This document shows, one piece after another, positions 37,648 through 47,643 of a stretch of 64,000 nt of DNA. Numbering within the stretch: position 1 is the stretch's first letter; every line of letters starts with the position of its first letter. Location of the stretch: positions 176,624 through 240,623 of the forward strand of contig CACYPS010000004.1 in the NCBI GenBank assembly GCA_902776305.1. The letters run 5' to 3'. A program made the translations under genes and the position numbers. The notes under the pieces are model-generated. The model did no database searches and was not told the origin of the DNA. It was given only the letters and a program-made list of their open reading frames with translations. The DNA is from an uncultured Lachnospiraceae bacterium (GTDB lineage: Bacteria > Bacillota > Clostridia > Lachnospirales > Lachnospiraceae).

Positions 37648-39831
37648 ATGTCGGTAGTATTTCACGAAGAAAGCAGGACCTTTTCAATAAACACACAAAA
37701 CAGTACTTATCAGTTCAAAGTCGGCCGATACGGTCATCTCCTTCATCTGTATTACGGGAGATCCATGCAGGAATCTGCGGATTTTCTGATTGTACCTGTG
37801 GATCGGGGTTTCTCCGGAAATCCGTATGAAGCCGGGGTCGATAAGACATATTCACTGGATTCATTTCCGCAGGAATTACCGACGAACGGTACCGGTGATT
37901 ACCGGAGCCCGGCCGTGATCATTGAGAACGCGGACGGTACCGAGGCAGTTGACTTCAGGTATACGGGATATTCGATAGAAGACGGAAAATATAGTTTATC
38001 CGGACTTCCGGCCGTATACACCGAAGGTTCGGAAAATGCGCAGACGCTTCGCATATATATGGAAGATCCCTTCACGCATGTAAAGGCGGAACTCCTTTAC
38101 GGTGTCCTTCCGGAGATCGATATCATCACCCGCGCCCTGATTATTCGCAACGGCGGAGAAGGTAAGATCTACCTGGAAAAAGTTCAGGGTGCTGTGCTGG
38201 ACTTCGTAACAGGTGATTATGATCTGATCACTTTCCATGGAAGGCATACTATGGAGAGAGTCCCTGACAGGACGCCTGTCGGACACACGAATCAGTCTGT
38301 ATGCAGCCGGCGGGGAATGTCGTCCCACCAGTACAACCCGTTTGTCATTCTTGCAGATCGGTCTGCCAACGAGGATGCAGGTGACTGCTGGTCTATGGCA
38401 TTTGTGTACAGCGGAGGCTTCAAGGCGGAATGCGAGAAAGACCAGTATGACCAGACAAGGCTCCAGATGGGTCTCATGGATGAAAAGTTCAGATACCCGC
38501 TTCAGAGCGGACAGGAATTCATCTGTCCGGAAGTAATCATGACTTATTCGGCGGAGGGCTTCGCGCGTCTTTCGCACAACATGCACGACTGTATCCGCAG
38601 ACACGTATGCCGCGGCAAGTTCAGAGATGCAGTCCGCCCGGTCCTGATCAACAGCTGGGAGGCATCCTATTTCAACTTCACCGGGGAGCTTCTTTTTGAA
38701 CTGGCAATGCAGGCTAAAGAGAGCGGCGTGGAAATGCTTGTCATGGACGATGGATGGTTCTCTGACCGCGACGATGACCGACATGCGCTCGGCGACTGGT
38801 TCGTCAATGAGCATAAGCTCGACGGCACTCTGAAGCACCTGGTTGATCGCGTGAATGATATCGGTTTGAAGTTCGGTATCTGGATTGAGCCGGAAGGCGT
38901 CAATGAGAGCAGTGAGCTTTATAAAGAGCATCCGGATTGGGCTCTGGTCATTCCGGGAAGAAAACCGAATCGCTCGAGATATCAGCTGATTCTCGACTTC
39001 TCCAGAAAGGAAGTTGTGGACTGCATCTATGAGCGAATCAGTAATGTTCTCCGCTCAGCGAACATTGAATATGTAAAATGGGACTTCAACCGCTCCATAT
39101 TCGATGTATACTCCGCAACTGCCAGGGAGCAGGGGTCGGTGATGTATGATTATGTACTCGGTCTGTATGACTTCCTCGAGAGAATGAATCGGGATTTCCC
39201 GAATGTCATGATCGAGGGCTGCAGCGGTGGCGGCGGAAGGTTTGACGCCGGTATGCTCTATTACACTCCGCAGATCTGGTGCAGTGACAATACGGATGCG
39301 ATCGACAGACTGAGCATTCAGTACGGTACATCCTTTGCGTATCCTATATCTGCAGTCGGGTCTCATGTTTCCGTGGTGCCGAACGAGCAGAACGGCCGTG
39401 TGACCGATATCAGTGTCAGATCTGCAGTGGCCATGGCGGGCAGCTTCGGCTACGAATTCAGCTTTACGAAGATCCCGCAGTCCGACAGAGATACTATCAA
39501 CGCGGACATTGAGACGTATAAGAGACTCGCACCTCTTATGATGAACGGTCTCTACTATCGTCTTTCCGTCCCGTTAAAGGATGCTTTCACAGCCTGGGAG
39601 ATGGTCGCAAGAGACGGAAGCGAGGCTCTTGTCACGGCTGTCACGACAGAAATCCACGGCAATATGCCGATCCGATATGTGCGCATGAAGGGGCTTGAAA
39701 CGGGCCGGATGTACCGGGACGAGGCGAGCGGCAGAGAATATCCGGCGGATGTTCTCATGCAGATCGGCTGGCCGATTCCTGCGGTTCTCGGCGAGTACCA
39801 CGCTTACAGGCTGCATCTCGTAAGAGTCTGA
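37648..39831 (+). CDS. GH36 alpha-galactosidase
   Basis: 727 residues, cytoplasmic (no signal peptide). It hydrolyses alpha-1,6-galactosides such as melibiose and raffinose. Domain order is the N-terminal beta-sandwich, then the TIM barrel: VMDDGWFSDRDDDRHALGDW, FGIWIEPEGVNESSELY, the nucleophile in VKWDFNR, EGCSGGGGRFDAGMLYY and the acid/base Asp in IWCSDNTDAIDRL, then a C-terminal beta domain. Length matches tetrameric AgaA/RafA types. CACAGGAGTTTTTT precedes the ATG. No transporter is adjacent. Confidence 0.95.
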   Translation: MSVVFHEESRTFSINTQNSTYQFKVGRYGHLLHLYYGRSMQESADFLIVPVDRGFSGNPYEAGVDKTYSLDSFPQELPTNGTGDYRSPAVIIENADGTEAVDFRYTGYSIEDGKYSLSGLPAVYTEGSENAQTLRIYMEDPFTHVKAELLYGVLPEIDIITRALIIRNGGEGKIYLEKVQGAVLDFVTGDYDLITFHGRHTMERVPDRTPVGHTNQSVCSRRGMSSHQYNPFVILADRSANEDAGDCWSMAFVYSGGFKAECEKDQYDQTRLQMGLMDEKFRYPLQSGQEFICPEVIMTYSAEGFARLSHNMHDCIRRHVCRGKFRDAVRPVLINSWEASYFNFTGELLFELAMQAKESGVEMLVMDDGWFSDRDDDRHALGDWFVNEHKLDGTLKHLVDRVNDIGLKFGIWIEPEGVNESSELYKEHPDWALVIPGRKPNRSRYQLILDFSRKEVVDCIYERISNVLRSANIEYVKWDFNRSIFDVYSATAREQGSVMYDYVLGLYDFLERMNRDFPNVMIEGCSGGGGRFDAGMLYYTPQIWCSDNTDAIDRLSIQYGTSFAYPISAVGSHVSVVPNEQNGRVTDISVRSAVAMAGSFGYEFSFTKIPQSDRDTINADIETYKRLAPLMMNGLYYRLSVPLKDAFTAWEMVARDGSEALVTAVTTEIHGNMPIRYVRMKGLETGRMYRDEASGREYPADVLMQIGWPIPAVLGEYHAYRLHLVRV

Positions 39832-39884
39832 CGGATCGTATGATGCTGACGGCAAGAGGATTAATAATTCGGTAAATAATTAAT

Positions 39885-39917
39885 GCACGAAGTTTTTCCG
39901 GAAACTTCGTGCATTTT
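39885..39917. terminator. terminator after the alpha-galactosidase gene
   Basis: GCACGAAGTTT-TTCCG-GAAACTTCGTGC followed by ATTTTTGC. Two smaller hairpins (GGCCCGGTCAGGGCC and AAGAAGCGGTTCCGCTTCTT) follow before the pilin gene. Confidence 0.85.
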
Positions 39918-40087
39918 TGCGTCTTGCGGATGCGATGGCTTTATTGTTATTCTTTTTCTACCTAATCCGACCGGCCCGGTCAGGGCCGAAAAAAAGAAGC
40001 GGTTCCGCTTCTTAGAATTCCCAAAACGACATACTGAGCAATTGTCACTGTAGATCTGTCTTTTAATTTCAAAAAGGAGGTGACTTT

Positions 40088-40255
40088 ATGGATGAACTGT
40101 ATCTTTTTCTGGAAGAGGAAGAGGGCGTGACAGTTGTTGAAATCATTCTTGTATTACTGGTCCTTATTGCCCTTGTGGCACTTTTCAAGACACAGCTCAC
40201 CAGTCTTGTGAACAGCATTCTGGGCAAAGTGACCACGAATGCCGGTAAAATCTGA
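40088..40255 (+). CDS. flp: Flp-type class IVb pilin
   Basis: A 55-residue pilin: a short acidic leader (MDELYLFLEEEEG) with processing expected near the Gly-Val, then the conserved Glu and hydrophobic helix (VTVVEIILVLLVLIALVALF) and a short tail. This is the Flp1-like pattern common in Clostridia, the major subunit of the Tad pilus. The ribosome binding site AAGGAGGTGA is a perfect match to 16S rRNA, suiting an abundant structural protein. It lies 17.5 kb from tadABC. Confidence 0.85.
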   Translation: MDELYLFLEEEEGVTVVEIILVLLVLIALVALFKTQLTSLVNSILGKVTTNAGKI

Positions 40256-40441
40256 AACTTACTATTTAATCCCCATTTTAATCATCTGATATCAGGGTCA
40301 TGGAGAATGCGGGATCGGGCATATCCTGCATTTTCCTCTTGAGAAAGAAATGATCTCGGATCCTGATATATGTAACTGAAAACCGCAGAACCGGCTGGCT
40401 GTCGGAAGCCGGTCTGCGTCCGCACTGCAGGAGGGGTTACC

Positions 40442-40699
40442 GTGAAGAAAGCGAGTATCACGATTTATCTCAGTCTGATGCTGGTGCTTATCGTATCTGT
40501 TATATCCGCATCAATTGTCTCGGTAAAGGTTCAGGCGGGACGAAGCAGGGTCGCCAACAGTGTGGACCAGGCAATGTTCTCCCTGTTTGCTCAGTATGAC
40601 AGGGATCTTCTGTCAAAGTATGATGTATTCTTCATCGATGCTACGTGCTCGATATTGATACAAGAAAACGGCTTTGAAACAGGGCAAATAGCGGTATAA
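40442..40699 (+). pseudogene. truncated Tad-associated pseudopilin (TadE/DUF5702-like N terminus)
   Basis: From GTG 40442 (GCAGGAGGGG upstream) the frame gives KKASITIYLSLMLVLIVSVI and VAGNSVDQ-like sequence (RVANSVDQAMFSLFAQYDRD, then LLSKYDVFFID), the start of large TadE-like/DUF5702 pilus proteins that are normally several hundred residues. After about residue 68 the sequence turns unrelated and stops. The remainder is absent, so the gene is a stump. The 186-base leader contains hairpins including GCAGAACCGGCT/AGCCGGTCTGC. Confidence 0.65.
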
Positions 40700-40980
40700 A
40701 CAGGGCTTTTCCAGCAGAATGGCCCTTTTTTGATGCGAAATACGAGGAGAATACTGCTGATTCTGTTCTGGGGCGGTTGGCGGGAGAGGAAGGGGTGTTC
40801 ATACAATCACACGATAAAAAATGTGATAGTATAAGGAAAGTGGCGCATATGGAAGGTATGTTAAATATAGTAAAAGGTTAAATAACGTGTAAAGTAGACG
40901 ATATCTATGCTAAAATAATAGCATCCTAAAAGTAAACGTAAGAACCATTTGATCGAGCTTGAACAAAAACGGAGGTTGCT

Positions 40981-42678
40981 ATGGAACGACTCAAAATCAG
41001 AATTGCTGCTATGATGACGTCAGCTGCTGTTGCCTTATCATTCTTTGGAGGAGCGGTGGGTGTTCTGGCTTCAGACGATTTCAGCCAGACTGATATGTCT
41101 CTCGCGGAGAATGAGTATGCTTATGAGGAATCTGTCGACAGAGACGCATTGACAGAAGATTCTACCATGGAAGATATTGATGCATTGACAGAAGACGCTA
41201 TCCAGGAAGATATAGGCGCAGCCATGGAAGAAAATACGGAAGATGTAGATGGACAGACAGGAATTTTAATCGATGAGTCTGTGGCAGAAGCAGAGATAGA
41301 AACGCCTGATATCATCGAGGAAGAGTCGGTTGAAGAACAAGTCGTCGGCGTTGCCAACAACCATGTGCACGAATATTCTACTTACGAGAAAAAAGTTAAG
41401 CATGCTGCGACCGGACATTATGAGACGGTTCGGACAACGGCAAGGACTATGGATCATGATGTCATCAGAAACTTAATTCTTTCTGGGAAAATGACGTCTG
41501 AAGAAGCGAATGCCGGAAAAGTCTTCGAAACACATGTAGTATGTTCTTGTGGTGAATGGTTAGATGCTGATGAAAATGGGAATTATATCAGTAACGAAAA
41601 ACGGGATTGGAATATTGCTTATCATGCATCACAGCTTGGTCATTGGTACGAATCCGATAGGATTTTCCTCGGTTATACATATCCTGTAGAAGAAAAGAAA
41701 TGGGTCGAGGATAAACCGGCGTGGACAGAGACGGTCACAGCATATCGGTGCAATGGTTGTGGAGAGACTCATGATAAAAAGCCTGCAGATATCGGGAAAG
41801 GCACACTCACAACAGCACATGCAGAATATGAGTACACCGGCTCAGCAAGGCAGCCTAAGCCATCCATCCGCTTGAATGGAAAATTGCTTACGAACGGTAC
41901 AGACTATGTAGTGGGATATACAGGCAATAAAAACCTTGGCACAGCTACCCTTACTGCTTACGGCCGTGGAAACTATCAGGGGAAAGTAACCTGTACGTTT
42001 AAAATCGTTCAGGCTGATATCAGCAAAGGGACGATGGCAACAAAGTCAGAGAGCTACGTGTATAACGGGAAGGCAAAGAAACCCACACCGACGCTGAAGG
42101 TAGGCTCGAAAACGCTCATTAAAGATCAGGACTATACACTGACGTATAAGAAAAATACGAACATCGGTCTTGCGACAGTCACAGCTAAAGGTATCGGAAA
42201 CTACTCCGGTACGAAGTCCTGTAATTTCAGGATCGTTTCTGAGCAGAAGGAAATCATCCCGGTTTATCGTCTCTTTAACACAAGAACCGGTGAGCATTTC
42301 TACACAGCGAGTACATCTGAACGCCAGAAATACCTGAATGCAGGAAACTGGAATTCCGAGGGAATTGCGTGGTATGCTCCCAAGACATCGAGCGAGCCGA
42401 TCTATAGATTATCCAATCCGAACAACGGAAACGAGCATCACTACACGAAGTCGAAGAGTGAGAAGGATTGGCTGGTAGGGCTGGGATGGCATTATGACTG
42501 CATTGCCTGGTATTCGGACACGGACAAGATAGTGCCGATCTACAGGCATTATCATCCGATCCAGAGGACCGGTAATCATCACTACACGACGAGTAAAGGC
42601 GAGAGCGATCATATTGTGAAGTATGAAGGCTGGAGGTATGAAGGAATTTCCTTCTATGTGAGCAAGGCTGGAGGTTGA
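40981..42678 (+). CDS. secreted protein with repeated beta domains and DUF5648-like C terminus
   Basis: 565 residues. A signal peptide (cleavage about residue 31, VLASDD) is followed by an acidic stretch with a repeated DALTEDxxxxDI motif. A His/Cys-bearing region (residues 120-270) has VCSCGEW and YRCNGCGETHD as possible metal sites. Two copies of a roughly 75-residue extracellular module come next (GKGTLTTAHAEYEYTGSARQ and SKGTMATKSESYVYNGKAKK). Three copies of a C-terminal repeat then occur (PVYRLFNTRTGEHFYTAS, PIYRLSNPNNGNEHHYTKSK, PIYRHYHPIQRTGNHHYTTS), as in DUF5648 proteins. Probably a surface or secreted binding protein; substrate unknown. Confidence 0.8.
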   Translation: MERLKIRIAAMMTSAAVALSFFGGAVGVLASDDFSQTDMSLAENEYAYEESVDRDALTEDSTMEDIDALTEDAIQEDIGAAMEENTEDVDGQTGILIDESVAEAEIETPDIIEEESVEEQVVGVANNHVHEYSTYEKKVKHAATGHYETVRTTARTMDHDVIRNLILSGKMTSEEANAGKVFETHVVCSCGEWLDADENGNYISNEKRDWNIAYHASQLGHWYESDRIFLGYTYPVEEKKWVEDKPAWTETVTAYRCNGCGETHDKKPADIGKGTLTTAHAEYEYTGSARQPKPSIRLNGKLLTNGTDYVVGYTGNKNLGTATLTAYGRGNYQGKVTCTFKIVQADISKGTMATKSESYVYNGKAKKPTPTLKVGSKTLIKDQDYTLTYKKNTNIGLATVTAKGIGNYSGTKSCNFRIVSEQKEIIPVYRLFNTRTGEHFYTASTSERQKYLNAGNWNSEGIAWYAPKTSSEPIYRLSNPNNGNEHHYTKSKSEKDWLVGLGWHYDCIAWYSDTDKIVPIYRHYHPIQRTGNHHYTTSKGESDHIVKYEGWRYEGISFYVSKAGG

Positions 42679-42688
42679 TAGATTGAAC

Positions 42689-42718
42689 GGGAGCTGCTGT
42701 TACGGCAGCTCCTTTTTG
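42689..42718 (+). terminator. terminator after the DUF5648-like gene
   Basis: GGAGCTGC-TGTTAC-GGCAGCTCC followed by TTTTTGT, 10 bases after the stop. The rest of the gap to the hsdR gene shows nothing clear. Confidence 0.85.
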
Positions 42719-42963
42719 TAGGTTCATAAGAAGCATGCAGGTCAAATAAGTTGTGCGGAACGCAAAACGGATACAGTTGGGAAAACTTTTCTACAAACCG
42801 CTGTTTGTCGAAGAGTTGAAATAGGGATTTCTGTCGCCAGAGAAAGGCAGCGGGAATCCTTTTTTGCGTTAAAGGGGCATAAGTCGTCGGCATAGAAGTG
42901 TGTTTTTGTGGTAGAATAAGAAGCGAAAGATTTTATTTGATGACCGGATGGGGGCCGGAAACC

Positions 42964-45900
42964 ATGTCAAACTTTTCTTTTCTGAATGATAGATTCCCTG
43001 TTCTTGCAAATTTCGGTGAACTGGCTGAGCAGTACTGCTACTCAGATTCCAATTCATGTCTTATGAAGCTCGGCATGATCGGGGAGACGATAGTCAACCT
43101 GATCTTTACCTATGACCGTATTCCGCTTCCGGAAGACAACACGGCTGTCAAGCGGATTGATACTCTGCTTCGTGAGGGTCTGATTACCCGGGATCTCTCG
43201 GACATTCTCCATGCCTTAAGGAAGACAAGAAATAAAGCTGTACATGAAAATTATGCCTCTGTGGAAGACGGGAAGGTCCTTCTGGAGATGGCGTATGGAC
43301 TGTGCGAATGGTTTATGCAGACCTATGGTGACTGGGATTATCAGAATAAGCCCTTTGTCTTGCCGCAGCCGGCACAGGCAAAAGCGACAGTAGATAAAGA
43401 AGCAGAAAAGCAGAAAGAAGAAGAGCTTGTCCAGGAAGCCGAGAAAGCGGCGGCGGACTCTGAGCAGATTGATTCGAATGCCCGCAAGAAGCAGTCACAG
43501 AAGGCTGCCAGCCAGCGTTCGAAGTCTGAAGCAGAAACGCGGTTCATTATTGACGAACAGCTCCGGAAGGTTGGCTGGGAGGCAGATACGGAGAGACTTC
43601 GCTACTCCAAAGGAACGAGACCGGAAAAAGGCCGGAACATGGCGATCGCTGAATGGCCGACGGATTCAACAGTAGGTGACCGGGGGTATGCAGACTACGC
43701 TTTCTTTGTGGGATTGCAAATGGTAGCAACGGTGGAAGCCAAGGCAATCCATAAAGATATTTCATCTGTTATCGATTACCAATGCAAGGACTATTCCCGC
43801 TGCATCCGTGAACAGGATGCACCCTACCAGATCGGAACATGGGGTGAGTACAAGGTGCCGTTCACGTTTGCTACGAATGGACGCCCCTACCTGGAACAGT
43901 ATAAGACGAAAAGCGGCATCTGGTTCCTTGATTTAAGGCAGTCTTATAATGCGCCGTATCCCCTTCGTGGCTGGATCAGTCCGACCGGTATTGTGGATAT
44001 GCTGGCGAGGGATATTGATGCCGGCAACCAGGAACTTCAGAAGATGCCCTATGATCTGCTCCTTGACAAGGATGGTCTGAATCTCCGTGAGTATCAGATC
44101 AAGGCCATCAAAGCTGCTGAAAATGCCATCATAAACGGTCAGCAGAACGTGCTTCTTGCAATGGCGACCGGCACAGGCAAGACCCGCACCATCCTTGGCA
44201 TGATTTACCGTTTTTTGAAGACAGGAAGATTCCGCAGGATCTTGTTCCTGGTCGACCGGACTGCCCTGGGTGAACAGGCGCAGGATGTCTTCAAGGAAGT
44301 CAAGCTGGAAGAACTGATGACGCTTGATGACATTTATAACATCAAGGGCCTTGACGAGAAGACAATTGATAAGGAAACACGCGTTCAGGTCGCTACGGTC
44401 CAGAGCATGGTCAAACGCATCCTCTATAACGATGAGGACACCATGCCGGCTGTTAACGATTATGACCTCGTGATCATTGATGAAGCGCACCGCGGCTATA
44501 TCCTGGATAAGGAGATGGGGGAGAATGAGATCCTCTACCGTGACCAGCTCGATTATCAGAGCAAGTACCGCAGCGTCATGGAATACTTTGATGCTGTCCG
44601 CATTGCCTTGACTGCGACACCGGCCCTACAGACGACACAGATTTTTGGTCAACCAGTTTTCAAATATACTTACCGTGAAGCAGTTATCGAGGGATACCTT
44701 GTGGACCATGATGCTCCGCACAAGCTGACAACGAAGCTGGGAAAAGAAGGGATTCATTATAAGCGTGGCGATACCGTTATAATTTATGACCCGGTGACAG
44801 GGGAAATCATCAATAGCGAACTGCTCGATGATGAACTGAATTTTGATATTGACGACTTTAACCGTAGCATTATCTCAGAGGATACCAACAGGAAGGTCTT
44901 GGAGGAAATTGCCCGAGACATTGATCCGGAGTGCCCGGAGCAAGGAAAGACACTGATCTATGCTGTGGATGATCAGCATGCAGATATGATTGTAAGCATC
45001 CTGAAGGATATTTATTCGGAGTCCGGCGTGGACAATGACGCCATCATGAAGATCACCGGAAGTGTCGGCGGAGGAAATAAGAAGAAGATACAGGAAGCCA
45101 TAAAGCGCTTTAAAAATGAGATCTATCCAAGCATAGTTGTTACAGTGGATCTCTTAACGACCGGTATAGACGTACCGAGGATTACCACGCTGGTATTTAT
45201 GCGCCGCATTAAGAGCCGCATCTTGTTTGAACAGATGATGGGCCGTGCCACCCGTCTGTGCCCGGAGATACACAAAACGCATTTTGAGATCTACGATCCG
45301 GTCGGTGTTTATGATTCTCTGCAAGAGGTAAATACCATGAAACCCGCTGTCGCCAATCCGGCGACCACCTTTAAGCAGCTCATCGAGGGGCTCGAAGCTG
45401 TGGAAGATGATCAGCAGGTCCAGTTTCAGATTGACCAGATTGTTGCCAAGATGCAGAGAAAGAAGCGCAACATGACGGATGAGACCATGGAGCACTTCCT
45501 AAGCATGGCGGACGGAAAAGACCCGACGCAGGTGATCGAGGAGATCCAGCATCTTGATCCGCAGGAGGCAAAGAAGCGTCTTTTTAAGTACGCAGACGCT
45601 ATCCGGATGATGCAGGAGATCAAGGCGAACGGTGATCGTGCAGTCGTGATTTCAACAGAGGAGGACGAGCTGATAGCCCATGAACGCGGCTATGGACGGG
45701 CAAGCAGACCGGAGGACTATCTGGATTCCTTCGCAGCCTATGTTAAGAACAACATGAATGAGGTGGCAGCCCTAAACATAGTGTGCACGAGGCCAAAGGA
45801 CCTGACCAGGGAGAGCCTGAAAAATCTCCGGCTTGCTCTGGACAGGGAAGGTTTTACCACAAAACAGCTCAATACCGCTATCTCCCAGATGACCAATGAG

Positions 45901-46224
45901 GAAATGGCAGCGGACATCATCAGCCTGATCCGCCGCTATGCAATTGGGTCAGCCCTCATCAGCCACGAGGCCAGGATTCACAAAGCCGTTGAGCGGGTAA
46001 AGAAAGCCCATTCATTCTCAAAGCAGGAGATGAACTGGATAGGCCGCATGGAGAAGTATCTGATAGAAGAATCCGTCCTTAATGTGTCTGTCTTTGATGA
46101 GGACAGCCGCTTTAAGGCACAGGGCGGTTTTGCAAGAATTAATAAAGTATTCAAGAACCAATTAGAAAGCATTGTACTGGAACTCAATGAGTACCTGTAC
46201 GATGATGGAGGACATACAGCATGA
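42964..46224 (+). CDS. hsdR: type I restriction enzyme R subunit
   Basis: 1086 residues; the motor and nuclease subunit that translocates and cleaves unmethylated DNA. An N-terminal DUF4145-like helical domain (residues 1-120) and a charged linker precede the HsdR_N nuclease (VGDRGYADYAFFVGLQMVAT, then VEAKAI with the catalytic Glu-x-Lys). The superfamily 2 helicase follows: MATGTGKTRTILG, IIDEAHRGY, ALTATPA and MMGRATRLCPEI. The start is uncertain: an in-frame ATG at 42940 and an earlier frame start also exist. hsdM overlaps the stop (ATGA). This system is complete, unlike the remnant at 8.9-12.7 kb. Confidence 0.93.
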   Translation: MSNFSFLNDRFPVLANFGELAEQYCYSDSNSCLMKLGMIGETIVNLIFTYDRIPLPEDNTAVKRIDTLLREGLITRDLSDILHALRKTRNKAVHENYASVEDGKVLLEMAYGLCEWFMQTYGDWDYQNKPFVLPQPAQAKATVDKEAEKQKEEELVQEAEKAAADSEQIDSNARKKQSQKAASQRSKSEAETRFIIDEQLRKVGWEADTERLRYSKGTRPEKGRNMAIAEWPTDSTVGDRGYADYAFFVGLQMVATVEAKAIHKDISSVIDYQCKDYSRCIREQDAPYQIGTWGEYKVPFTFATNGRPYLEQYKTKSGIWFLDLRQSYNAPYPLRGWISPTGIVDMLARDIDAGNQELQKMPYDLLLDKDGLNLREYQIKAIKAAENAIINGQQNVLLAMATGTGKTRTILGMIYRFLKTGRFRRILFLVDRTALGEQAQDVFKEVKLEELMTLDDIYNIKGLDEKTIDKETRVQVATVQSMVKRILYNDEDTMPAVNDYDLVIIDEAHRGYILDKEMGENEILYRDQLDYQSKYRSVMEYFDAVRIALTATPALQTTQIFGQPVFKYTYREAVIEGYLVDHDAPHKLTTKLGKEGIHYKRGDTVIIYDPVTGEIINSELLDDELNFDIDDFNRSIISEDTNRKVLEEIARDIDPECPEQGKTLIYAVDDQHADMIVSILKDIYSESGVDNDAIMKITGSVGGGNKKKIQEAIKRFKNEIYPSIVVTVDLLTTGIDVPRITTLVFMRRIKSRILFEQMMGRATRLCPEIHKTHFEIYDPVGVYDSLQEVNTMKPAVANPATTFKQLIEGLEAVEDDQQVQFQIDQIVAKMQRKKRNMTDETMEHFLSMADGKDPTQVIEEIQHLDPQEAKKRLFKYADAIRMMQEIKANGDRAVVISTEEDELIAHERGYGRASRPEDYLDSFAAYVKNNMNEVAALNIVCTRPKDLTRESLKNLRLALDREGFTTKQLNTAISQMTNEEMAADIISLIRRYAIGSALISHEARIHKAVERVKKAHSFSKQEMNWIGRMEKYLIEESVLNVSVFDEDSRFKAQGGFARINKVFKNQLESIVLELNEYLYDDGGHTA

Positions 46225-47642
46225 CGACACAGGAAATCGTAGCAAAACTCTGGAATCTTTGTAATGTACTCAGGGATGACGGCATCACCTATCACCAGTA
46301 CGTTACGGAGCTGACGTATATTTTATTCCTGAAGATGGCAAAGGAGACAGGAGTCGAGAGCCAGATCCCGGAAGCCTATCGATGGGATGTCCTCATGTCA
46401 AAAAGCGGAATCGAGTTGAAGAAATATTATAAGGAGCTACTTACCCACTTGGGTGATAACTGCACTGGCCGTATCCGGGAGATCTATCAGGGATCTGCTA
46501 CAAATATCGACGAGCCAAAGAACCTGGAGAAGATCATCACGACGATTGATGGTCTGGACTGGTATTCGGCCAGGGAGGAGGGACTGGGAAACCTCTACGA
46601 AGGTCTTCTGGAGAAGAACGCGAATGAAAAGAAGTCGGGCGCAGGGCAGTACTTCACGCCTCGCGTCCTGATCGATGTCATGACGCGTCTCATGAAGCCG
46701 CAGCCTGGGGAACTCTGCAACGATCCTGCTTGTGGTACGTTCGGTTTTATGATCGCCGCCCATCAATACGTGAAGGATAACACGGATGAGTTCTATGACC
46801 TGGATGCAGATACAGCACAGTTTGAAAGGGAAAAGGCTTTTACAGGCTGCGAGCTTGTGCATGATACGCACCGTCTGGCGCTCATGAATGCCATGCTCCA
46901 TGATATAGAAGGGAAGATCTTGCTGGGGGACACCCTCTCCAACCTTGGAAAGAGAATGAAGGGCTATGATCTCGTTTTAACGAATCCGCCGTTCGGAACA
47001 AAGAAGGGCGGTGAGCGTGCGACCCGTGATGACTTTACCTACCCGACGAGCAACAAGCAGCTGAACTTCCTGCAGCATATCTACCGGAGTTTAAAAGCGG
47101 ATGGCAAAGCAAGAGCTGCAGTCGTGCTGCCGGATAATGTCTTGTTCGCGGATGGTGATGGCGAGCGTATCCGTGTCGACCTTATGGACAAGTGCAATCT
47201 GCACACTGTGCTCCGTCTTCCTACTGGTATCTTCTATGCACAGGGCGTGAAGACAAATGTACTTTTCTTTACAAGAGAAAAGACTGACAAGGGTAATACG
47301 AAGGAAGTCTGGTACTATGACCTCCGCACCAATATGCCGTCCTTCGGAAAAACCAATCCTCTGAAGAAAGAGGATTTCACGGGATTCGAGGCTGCTTATG
47401 AGGCGGAAGACCGCTATGCTGTCCAGGATGAGCGGTGGCATGTGTTCACTCGGGATGAGATCGCTGAGAAAGGAAACAGTCTGGACCTTGGACTGATTCG
47501 TGACGATTCTATAGTTGATTATGAGGATTTGCCAGATCCGATTGAAAGCGGAGAGGAGGCTATCGCACAGCTTGAGGAAGCGATCGATCTGCTTCAGAGT
47601 GTTGTGAAGGAGCTGAAGTCCCTCCAGAGTACGGAGGTGTGA
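46221..47642 (+). CDS. hsdM: type I restriction-modification DNA methyltransferase subunit
   Basis: 473 residues. An HsdM N-terminal domain (VAKLWNLCNVLRDDGITYHQ) is followed by GAGQYFTPRVLIDVMTRLMK, the SAM site DPACGTFGFMIAAHQY and the catalytic NPPFGTKKGGER. It methylates adenine in the site chosen by HsdS and forms M2S with it. The ATG overlaps the hsdR stop and hsdS starts one base after its stop, indicating tight translational coupling. It is only distantly similar to the broken hsdM at 8902, so it is not a recent duplicate. Confidence 0.95.
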   Translation: MTTQEIVAKLWNLCNVLRDDGITYHQYVTELTYILFLKMAKETGVESQIPEAYRWDVLMSKSGIELKKYYKELLTHLGDNCTGRIREIYQGSATNIDEPKNLEKIITTIDGLDWYSAREEGLGNLYEGLLEKNANEKKSGAGQYFTPRVLIDVMTRLMKPQPGELCNDPACGTFGFMIAAHQYVKDNTDEFYDLDADTAQFEREKAFTGCELVHDTHRLALMNAMLHDIEGKILLGDTLSNLGKRMKGYDLVLTNPPFGTKKGGERATRDDFTYPTSNKQLNFLQHIYRSLKADGKARAAVVLPDNVLFADGDGERIRVDLMDKCNLHTVLRLPTGIFYAQGVKTNVLFFTREKTDKGNTKEVWYYDLRTNMPSFGKTNPLKKEDFTGFEAAYEAEDRYAVQDERWHVFTRDEIAEKGNSLDLGLIRDDSIVDYEDLPDPIESGEEAIAQLEEAIDLLQSVVKELKSLQSTEV

Positions 47643-47643
47643 G

